64,000 nt of DNA from Limnephilus marmoratus (Eukaryota > Arthropoda > Insecta > Trichoptera > Limnephilidae), in contig OU862927.1 of assembly GCA_917880885.1 (NCBI GenBank), positions 41,381,571-41,445,570 of the forward strand, written 5' to 3'. This document shows positions 56,622 through 64,000 of this stretch, piece after piece (the first letter of the stretch is position 1; every line of letters begins with the position of its first letter). The notes under the pieces were generated by a model. It was not told the DNA's origin. It did not search any database and saw only the letters and a list, made by a program, of their open reading frames with translations. A program made the position numbers and the translations under genes.

Positions 56622-57111
56622 TGGGCATATTATACACTTCAACCACATTGATGCGATTTGGTTGAACGGCGTATAATTGAAAGGGTGTGCTGTTTACACA
56701 TACTTTTCAGAAGTGGACCATTGAATCACATTGCTGTCATAGAGTTTAGAATGTCTTCGAAACAGGTTGTGGGCGCGGGAATTGTATCCCTCTGATTTAA
56801 TGTTCCACAGGCTTGGATAGTTCTTAAAGTGCTCTAAGAACAGAGGCGTATGCTCTTCCCTCCATTTAAAAACCATTTTCTATGTTGACAAGTCACTACA
56901 AAATAAACAGTCATAGTTTGACACTTCAATATGCGCGCACGAATGGACAACAGAACCAATCGCATTGAAAATATTAAACAAGTCGAATATTTTCAATACG
57001 GTTGAAAGATGATGCGCAATGACATCGAAACATTCAATGTCTTGTTTACACGGTGCAATTTGGTAGTTTCAACCAAATTGCGAGGCAGAATTGAAGCGTA
57101 TAATATGCCCA
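56622..57111. mobile_element. 490-bp Harbinger-like element nested in SINE-B
   Basis: The ends TGGGCATATTATAC (left) and the complement (right) are perfect; imperfect TIRs extend to about 44 bp (to TTTGGTTGAA). TAA is duplicated at 56619-56621 and 57112-57114, and the SINE reads on correctly when the insert is removed. A TAA/TTA duplication is the PIF/Harbinger hallmark. Confidence 0.75.
56694..56876 (-). pseudogene. MADF-like ORF of Harbinger element, truncated
   Basis: Sixty codons. KWREEHTPLFLEHFKNYPSL and then WNIKSEGYNSRAHN match the start of a MADF domain (L-x-x-x-x-x-P-x-LW-x-x-x-x-x-x-Y). PIF/Harbinger elements carry such a Myb/SANT/MADF-type DNA-binding protein beside the transposase. 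The last third of the domain is not recognisable and no transposase is present, so the element is a deletion derivative. Confidence 0.5.
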
Positions 57112-57312
57112 TAAGACCACCATTCAGAATTGAAACATTGCTTGAAATGGCTTTAGTCATATTTGGTGACCAGATCGGAATAGCCAGGTACTTCTCCACC
57201 TTCCTCTTCCCCATATCCAACCCCTCTCTACTATCTTCAGCCTCACAACATACCCCAAATGGGGATGCCATGGTCTCACTGGCTCCAGACGGGAGCAGTT
57301 GGGACTCTTGTG

Positions 57313-57384
57313 TCAGCGCTCTTGAGGCGATTTTTCGCAAAAACAGCGCTATATAAGTTGTCAAAATTTATTATTAATTTATTA
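57313..57384 (+). mobile_element. 72-bp LINE tail inserted in SINE-B
   Basis: Same unit as 43636-43706, flanked by TTGTG (57308-57312 and 57385-57389). Confidence 0.7.
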
Positions 57385-57412
57385 TTGTGAGGTATTCACA
57401 TAAAAAAAAAGT

Positions 57413-58425
57413 TTACTGTGATCTTACTCTTGTCAAGTGTGTGAAATTTCATTAATATCGGAATACAACCCTAGATTTGTATTTTTTTTTGTATTTATAT
57501 TAGTTTATTAGGAAAATAAACAGGTTCCATGCCAACTCAGAATGAAACTAACTAACTAAACTAAGAAAAACCTCAGAAAGGTCATTAAAAGCTATGTAAA
57601 AACCTGTAAAAAAACAGTAACCACTTTTTAAAGCATTGTTCATTGTAATAAAACGGAAATTTAAAATTGATTTCACGAAACCAAGCGACGCGGAGCCACA
57701 AGTATTATATATTTTCCGCTCAATTTAGAACTGAGGCGACGATTTATATGGCGTGTTCTGACGCTTTTGAATCAATACAGTCATCACAACACAATAACGT
57801 GCACACTTGTCTTAATGTCTAACCTGTCGTGACGCGGCCGTCCCCGCGCCCCCTACCTTCACCGTTGTGATGAAAATCGAGATAGCTTCTGATGCGACAC
57901 GACAGAACGCATCACGACACATAGCCACAGACTAATATAATGGTCACCAAACTAAATGTATGAAACCGATACCGTTCTCTAAAGTTTAAATCCACCATTA
58001 AGGAAGATGACCAACTCTAACTAGAACTTTATTGCTATTTTCATGTGATTTGAGGTATCAATCTGCTTATTCACACTTTCTTCCTTATAAATTTGAGTAT
58101 ACGTTGCAAGAAAATTATTAATTTCTTTACGGTTGACAACTCCTCCAACATCAGACATTAACATATAACATCTCAAGTAGACTCTATCCCACGCTGCGAA
58201 GACCTACATATAAATAATCGTTTCACCGTATTCAACTTAATTAAACCTTTGTGTTGAACAAAGGGAGACGAAACCCTCCAAGCCAAGTGATTGAATCAAG
58301 CATTCTGAAGATTCTAGGAATGTATCTAGATCATATAATTTAAAGGATAAGTCACAATAGTTTTGGTTGCTTATCATTTAAATCACGAATGAACGGCATT
58401 TTCACGGCTACTATTATTTGCGAAA
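57413..58425. other. Unassigned DNA
   Basis: No gene or repeat recognised. Confidence 0.35.
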
Positions 58426-58549
58426 ATGTCAAATAGAAATTGTCTTTTTGAAAGATTCGTAATTTCAGCTGATATCAATATGCCGTTAGTCTTAAGAGCT
58501 TCTGTCAAGTTATATTTTTGTGTTCCGATAGATGTCCACAATTCTGTAA

Positions 58550-58800
58550 ATCGAACACTAAAATGGCGATGGACTGGACATATGTTGAGAGAAAGGCAAG
58601 AGGAATGGACCAGAATAGTAACAGGGTGGTATCCAAGAGACGGTAAAAGAAAAAAAGGTGGACAAACGAAAAGGTGGGAAGATGATCTAAATAAGGTGGC
58701 TGGTCCAGAATGGATTACATTTGCAAAGGATAGAGAAAATGGAAATCTTTAGAGGGGGCCTATGTTGAAAGACAAGCTGTTTCTAAAAATAATGACCCGA
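58550..58800 (+). mobile_element. RTE-like LINE C-terminal fragment
   Basis: The frame reads LKWRWTGHMLRERQEEWTRI, then GQTKRWEDDLNKVAGPEW, then after a one-base deletion near 58740 KSLEGAYVERQAV. This is the usual C-terminus of RTE-type polyproteins (W-x-GH, G-R-x-x-x-RW-x-DD, GP-x-W). 5-prime limit uncertain: the ORF begins at 58426 but only the part from about 58550 is recognisable. Confidence 0.7.
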
Positions 58801-58944
58801 ACGCTGATAATTTAGAATAATATAAAAAAAAATTATATATACATTTTTAAATTAATTATATTAGAAAAATGTTTATAATTTTATTTTATTTTTATTTATT
58901 TATTTTAAGGTCTGTTGTGAGACCCCGTAGCATAGTATATTGTA

Positions 58945-59042
58945 AATATGTGAATTTAATAATAAACTAGATTGTAACAAGGACCTATTTATTCTTGAAG
59001 AGCCCCAACACAATAATTAATGCTGACTTTGGATAAGCGTGA
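58945..59042. repeat. Dispersed repeat R3, copy 2
   Basis: See 37600-37700; lies downstream of the LINE fragment, so it could be its 3-prime UTR, but 37600 has no LINE coding part beside it. Confidence 0.5.
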
Positions 59043-59067
59043 CTGAGGATAAGTGTGACTGTGGATG

Positions 59068-59315
59068 ATTTTTGGGAGGGGAAGGAGATGGAGAAAAAGA
59101 AGGTGAGGAAGTACCTGGATATTCAGATCTAGTCACCGTACACGGCTAAAGCCGTTTTAAGCAACGTTTCAATTATGAATGGTGATCTTACACCTGGGAG
59201 ATAATGAGAATATTATATAAAAAAAAAAAAAAAACAAATTAATCAAGTAAAACTTACTTGTCAACACCGGGATTCGAACCCGCCACCTCCGCATTGCTAG
59301 TCGAGAGCTTTAACT
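59068..59315 (-). mobile_element. SINE-B copy
   Basis: Body (GGGAGGGGAAGGAGATGG, GAAGTACCTGGATATTC, CACGGCTAAAGCCG), long A run, and tRNA-like head with CCGGGATTCGAACCC on plus. Confidence 0.7.
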
Positions 59316-59554
59316 CCATTTTAAAGGAAGATAATCATCGTGTTGGAGGAGTCATTTTAAAGGAGGATAATCTGCCTCCTGCTATGTAGTAATCCCGCGT
59401 CCCATCCTCTCATCCTAGATCTGATGGAATTGTGAGGGTGGTCATCCTCAAGACTTCACAAGGGACTTTGGTGTGGCCTGTAACCAAAATATGTTTGCCG
59501 CTCCTGGAGGAAAACTTGGAGCCAGCCCATAGCTTGAATATTATAATACCGCTT
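59316..59554. other. Unassigned DNA
   Basis: Contains a near-duplicate ATTTTAAAGGARGATAATC (about 59319 and 59353); otherwise nothing recognised. Confidence 0.35.
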
Positions 59555-59739
59555 GAATAATTTAACTCTCGCACGTCCCGGTTAGATGAGAGGTCTGAGT
59601 TCGAGTCCCAGTTGTTACCATTGTCTTTTTTCTGTTTTCTGTGTCTTGTTTTCTTTCATATTTTCGTTTAGATTATTATTGTTATCTTCTTCTTCAATGA
59701 TATTATATTACGTTGATGGGAATAACCTTCAAAAGTTAT
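59555..59739 (+). mobile_element. SINE-E, partial copy in tandem
   Basis: CGCACGTCCCGGTTAGATGA, GAGTTCGAGTCCC and the TCTTTTTTCTGTTTTCTG tail, directly upstream of copy 2: a head-to-tail pair. Confidence 0.65.
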
Positions 59740-60135
59740 AAATTATAGTTTTTCTTATAAAAAATTGAATATCCATTTAGACTTTTATAAAAGCGTATAG
59801 TTCCATATGAATAAATTCGGATACTTTTATCCGAGACTCTATCCAGGATACAAACCAATTCTTAGAATGATTTGTTTCCAATAAAAAGGGTAGTTGCCTA
59901 TAATATGGACAAATAATTAGTTGAAGATAATATTGTTGATTCTAAAATTTGAAATATGAGATTGACCATTATGACGGCTTGACAGAAGGTAGCAATAGCG
60001 AAATTGGTTAACGCGCACGTCCCGGTTAGGTGAGAGGTCTGGGTTCGAGTCCCAGTTGCGACCATCGTCTTTTTTCTGTTTTCTTTGTATTATTCTCTTT
60101 CATATTTTCGTTTAGATTATTATTATTATCTTTTT
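59740..60135 (+). mobile_element. SINE-E, copy 2
   Basis: Inverted relative to 53925-54310. The tRNA-like part 60000-60064 has an A-box-like GAAATTGGTTAACGCG and a B-box GGGTTCGAGTCCC. About 250 bp upstream of the head is also shared with copy 1, so the true element is longer than a simple tRNA SINE. Confidence 0.65.
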
Positions 60136-60587
60136 CTTCAATAATTTAACTCGATTTAATTGCTATGCTACGAGTACATTTCTTTTCATCCTTCCCGAAT
60201 TAAAATAACTTCTTTAAGAAAAAATCTTCATTTTAACAAGTGCTGCATCCCTTTTGAAGCCAACAAAAATATTACATCCTTCAGAGTGAAAGACGGCAGA
60301 CGTATTTAAACAACAATCAGGAGTAATGCGCCGCCATCTTGCGCGAGACGCCCGCCGTTTAATTGCGCGTTAAACACAGGTTAAGTGAAATGTTGGGCGC
60401 CCCTGCTCTACGCCTCAACTGAAGGGGTATTCAACGAATTAAAACCAGGGATCGTGTCTTACATATCTATGAATAAAGAAAGATTACATAAATTTACCAA
60501 CGTTTTTACGTATCCATTCGTAGTTTGGTAAGCACTCGTTTGTACAAATAAATATTTTCTTTGTAAATAAAATAGTAAATATTTATT
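60136..60587. other. Unassigned DNA
   Basis: At 60320-60411 the minus strand begins CAGGGGCGCCCAAC, a hAT-like terminus next to CTCTACGC. The other end was not found. Confidence 0.35.
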
Positions 60588-60721
60588 TTTTACATTAGCT
60601 CAACACAAGAAGCCCTGAAAAAAATAATTCCCCAGAGGGCCTATGTCATCTCTGGAGATATTGTGTCGAGGGTATTTTTAGGAAAAAGGAGAACAGAAAG
60701 TTGTTGGAAGGAAATGGGTTT
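60588..60721 (-). mobile_element. SINE-A 3-prime fragment
   Basis: ACATTAGCTCAACACAAG, CAGAGGGCCTATGTCATCTC, then GAGATATTGTGTCGAGGG: tail and LINE-shared block only. Confidence 0.7.
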
Positions 60722-61055
60722 TTTTATGTATACACCTCACAAGAATCCCAGCTGCTCCCATCTGGAGCCAGTGAGACTATGAAATCTCCAATTGGGGTAT
60801 GTTGTGAGGCTGACGGTATTGTGGAAGGGAAGGAGATGGGAGAGAAGAAGGTGGGGATGTACCTGACTATTCAGATCTAGTCACCTTTCAAGCGACGTTT
60901 CAATTCTGAACGGTGGAATTACACCAGGGCGATACTGAGAGTATCGTCCACTCCGGAACGTGCCTCAAATATACTACTTATTATTTTTAATTAATTAATT
61001 GTGTAACAACAAAAAAATATTTGCCGCGTCGGGATTCGATCCCGCGACTACATAC
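60722..61055 (-). mobile_element. SINE-B copy
   Basis: From the poly-T/TATGTATACACCTCACAAG tail through GCCAGTGAGACTATG, CAGGGCGATACTGAGAGTAT, to a tRNA-like head fragment (CGGGATTCGATCCCG). It abuts the SINE-A fragment. Confidence 0.75.
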
Positions 61056-62140
61056 ATAAAAAAAATTGTGGTTCAAATGAATAAATATTGTTTAATTTAT
61101 TTATAATGGATAACCACAAAGTTATAGCTACATTCAAAAGTGATGACGATAATTAATTTTTTACTAAGAGAATTTAGATTTTAGATGACAAGGAATAGAC
61201 ATTTGCATTTTTTATTCGAGTTTCAATGATATCGCGTCAAAGTTAATCTTGGTTGTTGATAGATAGAGATACTTTGGTGGCTTCTTCGAAATATTCCTTT
61301 GTGATTCAAATTAAGTATCCCATAAGTAAACTAACATGATGATTGCGTGTCGTATTTTCATTCATGTCGTACTTGAAATTACATGTGTTCAATCCTGCGT
61401 CCGTATACCGGACGCAAGATGACGGTAGGACGCAGGATTGAATGAAAGTGGCCCATTAGATGAAGCAGCAATTATAGCGGGATGTACATATTAATTATTA
61501 AACTTGTCTTACTGCGCATTTCGCAATTCTTATTTAAGCGGTTAGATTTCGTATTATTATTACGAAAAGTCAGTATTTATGTCGGGGGAGACGAAAAACA
61601 TGCATTTTACAGTTTAATTTGGTTAAAATTAATTCACTTACGCGATTCGAACTGTACAACGTCGTATTCATATTTATATTACATTTCATAGATTTTCAAT
61701 GCTGCCAATCATAGATATAAAAAAATAATTTATTCATGTATGATGTGAATGAACTATTGAAAAGTTAGAATCTGTATTTATAACAGAAGAACATGGAAAG
61801 AAAGGTATTAGAATAATTACAGATACACGTTAAACAAACCCTGATTGCTATATAAACCATTAAAAACCTAGGATGTATATCTAAACGATAATGACACGGA
61901 GCTTCCACAGTTCGAACCTCAACCCAGTGATAGTAGTACCGGGAATAATTTTTTTTAACGGATGCTTTCATTTTTATTCTGAAAATTATTTATTTCATAA
62001 GGTTGGTAAGTATTTTCGGCAAATGTCATGTTTGATTGTTTATTAATTAAAAAAGGAATTAGAATTTGAAATTAAAACACTTTTGTACTTTCTTCCACTA
62101 ATTTATATTTCACTAGGACCGGTTTCATCCTATTAAGGAC
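61056..62140. other. Unassigned AT-rich DNA
   Basis: No gene. A 15-bp perfect hairpin lies at 61388-61442 (TTCAATCCTGCGTCC and complement, 25-nt loop with its own GTCCGTATACCGGAC palindrome). Confidence 0.4.
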
Positions 62141-64000
62141 ATTTTTTTATTTATTTATTTATTTGAGACACAAACAGGATATTTATACAGCATTTTTGTG
62201 GGTAATAATAATACATTAGAATACAAATATAAATATCCCTAGACTAATGTGTCTGCAGTAATCACATATGCATTTTAACATAAGCAAACTCATGAAAAAA
62301 CATTACAAGTATTATTTATACATAACTTGAATACAAAATTGAAATACATAATAATAACAAGTACTTATACAATATTTATAACGAAGTATTTACTGAAAAG
62401 TAATAAAACAACAATTTTTTTTTTTTTTTAAGTGCACAAATTGTGGAGATATTTTTTGAAAGATGTTATACTATTTACAAAAATATCTATGAAACCGTGT
62501 ATTTTAGCAAGATCGTTGTATGATCGAGACATTCTAGACATAGGATTAAAATATCCAGTATTATTCGTAAAAATTTCGGTCCAAAATATGTTAAGGGTTC
62601 TTGTAGATTTGGGCCTGGCGTATAACTTGATTTGGTTGACTAAGTTACTGTCTACACGATTATTCACAATTTTATAAAGCATTAAGAGGTCATTTATGTT
62701 ACGTCTTTTAACTAGACTCTCTAATTTGAAATGTTTAAGTCTTTGTTCGTACCCGTCTAGAAGATGAAATACACCTGATCGGTAAGACAAAATCCGTGTA
62801 AATTTTCTTTGGACTGATTCGAGTCTAGATACCTGTGTAATATAATGTGGATTCCAGACTGTTGACCCGTACTCAAGAACACTTCGGATTAAGGAATTGA
62901 ATAGAACTATTAGGCTATTAGAATTCTTAAACAGTTTGGTTGATCTTACAATAAAACCAAGTAATTTATTTGATTTATTCACAATGTATTCAATATGTTG
63001 GTTGAAAGTTAGTTTGTTGTCAAATATAATTCCTAAATCTTTTATTGATTCAACTGTTTCCAGATTGTGACCACATATGCTATATGAATAAAGAATTTTG
63101 TTGGTGTTCTTGGTGAAGTTTATAACTTTGCACTTAGCTATATTCAGTTCCATTTCATTGTCAACACACCAGGTAGATATTGTGTTAAGGTCTTCTTGTA
63201 AGAGTTCACAATCATTCATAGATTTAATTGCTTTATATAATTTGAGATCATCAGCATATAGAGAAAAATTACAGCGGAGTTTATATGTAAGGTCGTTGAT
63301 AAAGATTAAGAAATGTAAGGGTCCAAGGTGAGATCCTTGTGGTACGCCCGACGTAACTAATGCTGGGGAAGAGTTAAATCCGTTAACAGTAACTAATTGA
63401 CTTCTATGTGATAAATATGATTCTAACCAACGAAGCAGGTTTCCGTGAATGCCGATTTTATCGAGTTTTTTCATTAAGATAGAGTGACTAACTTTGTCAA
63501 AGGCCTTACTGAAGTCGGTGTACACGGCATCTACTTGTGTTTTATTATTCATTGATTTACACAGAAAGTCCATATACTCAAGTAAATTAGTATTTGTGGA
63601 TCTTTTAGCTACAAAGCCGTGTTGGAAAGGACTTAGTATATGTGGTTAAAAATGGTTTTATATACAATGGACTCGAATATTTTGCCAAAACAAGATAAAA
63701 GGCTGATAGGACGGTAGTTAGTTACATCATTTTTACTGCCAGATTTGTGGATCGGAATTACGTGGGCAACCTTCCACAGATCCGGAAATACCCCATCGTT
63801 CAGACTTTTGGTGAATATTTTGTGTAATGGTATTGCAAGCTGATCTGCACAATTTCGAATAAATAGTGGAGGAATTCCATCTGGGCCGGAACCCTTATTG
63901 ATATCAACAGTGTTTAATTTCGCTTTGACCTCGTCTAACGTTATTTTGATATGAGACAGTGGATAATTATAGAGTGGGGATGAAAGTTTAGAGTCACTTT
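62141..64000 (-). mobile_element. Jockey-type LINE (LINE-B group), 3-prime 1.86 kb, runs off the window
   Basis: From the window edge the minus strand holds the RT domain, the C-terminal region, a stop at 62428, a 3-prime UTR of about 265 bp with an A-run (62417-62429 on the minus side of the stop) and an (AAAT)n tail at 62141-62164. The endonuclease domain would lie beyond 64000. Confidence 0.8.
62428..64000 (-). CDS. Reverse transcriptase of a non-LTR retrotransposon (partial, one frameshift)
   Basis: An RNA-directed DNA polymerase that would copy the element RNA at the target site in the nucleus. In order from the window edge: GSGPDGIPPLFIRNCADQL (RT motif 1-2), WKVAHVIPIHKSGS, NYRPISLLSCFGKIFESIVY (motif 2a), then HGFVAKRSTNTNL, VDAVYTDFSKAFDKVSHSIL (motif 3, catalytic D), SGVPQGSHLGPLHFLIFIND (motif 4), LYADDLKLY (catalytic YADD), and MELNIAKCKVINF, SIKDLGIIFDNKLTFNQHIE. 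The C-terminus has RSVLEYGSTVWNPHY and LESVQRKFTRIL. Catalytic residues are intact. The only break I find is a frame change near 63645, with an in-frame stop in the downstream frame. The 381-codon downstream ORF begins at an internal Met (63573), not the true start. The class is Jockey superfamily; the clade is not certain. Confidence 0.85.

Larger units (their letters stand above)
56455..57412 (+). mobile_element. SINE-B copy with two nested insertions
   Basis: tRNA-like head (GAGGGGTAAGGCTCTTTAC, B-box region GGAATCGAATCCT), AT linker, CAGAGTGGAAGATAGTATCG, then after the Harbinger-like insertion the body (ACCACCATTCAGAATTG, CTTCCTCTTCCCCATATCC) and, after a LINE-tail insertion, GAGGTATTCACAT plus poly-A. 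With the insertions removed it is about 400 bp, full length. Confidence 0.8.

Noticed and set aside
1..64000. Bacterial or phage origin
   Set aside because: No operons, AT-rich non-coding DNA, SINEs with pol III boxes, Helitrons and LINEs all indicate an animal genome.

Overview
The window is eukaryotic nuclear DNA, almost certainly from an insect or another arthropod. It is AT-rich and has no operon structure, no long open host gene, no rRNA and no canonical tRNA gene. What can be read is a dense, nested layer of transposable elements whose families (Helitrons with CTAG ends, piggyBac-like TTAA elements, a mariner, Jockey/RTE-like LINEs, tRNA-headed SINEs) are typical of insects. The exact order cannot be fixed from this sequence. 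I found no host protein-coding gene I would defend. The ORFs with recognisable protein similarity are all reverse-transcriptase or transposase fragments.

Layout. 0-9 kb: a decayed transposase-like pseudogene (-), SINE-C copies, three Helitrons (3290-3855 +, 7055-7482 -, about 7530-8733 +), the last invaded by a SINE-A and by a cluster of tRNA-like SINE-D units. 11-19 kb: a tail-to-tail pair of SINE-A copies, an inverted pair of SINE-C copies, a Helitron, a SINE-B split by a 353-bp MITE, and a piggyBac transposase fragment split by a LINE fragment. 19.98-26.08 kb: an LTR-flanked element of 6.1 kb with apparently identical LTRs, a 4-bp target duplication and an internal region full of tandem repeats but without gag or pol. 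26.9-35.2 kb: a deleted mariner, LINE 3-prime fragments of three families, another Helitron, and an element built on a TTCACCGCGG-type minisatellite. 35.4-36.1 kb: a Tc1-like MITE. 41.6-41.7 kb: a strong heat-shock-element array followed by a TATA box, without a heat-shock gene. 43-45.2 kb: a 123-bp tandem repeat and a fold-back element. 46.1-47.8 kb: a piggyBac-like MITE with two nested SINE-A copies. 50-60 kb: LINE fragments with target duplications, a Harbinger-like element nested in SINE-B, and SINE-E. 62.1-64 kb: the best preserved reverse transcriptase, a Jockey-type LINE on the minus strand that runs off the window.

How the parts relate. SINE-A (12 copies) ends with the same 3-prime sequence as one of the LINE families here (29.7 kb, 27.5 kb, 34.9 kb), so that LINE is the likely mobilising partner. 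SINE-B and SINE-C carry tRNA-derived heads. Non-autonomous Helitrons, piggyBac, Tc1 and Harbinger derivatives depend on enzymes encoded elsewhere. Nesting gives relative ages: Harbinger, a MITE and a LINE tail are younger than the SINE-B copies they split; SINE-A is younger than the Helitron and piggyBac elements it entered; the LTR element looks very young.

Limits: family names rest on motif recognition by eye. Copy boundaries are approximate unless a target duplication is stated. Long stretches remain unassigned and are listed as such.
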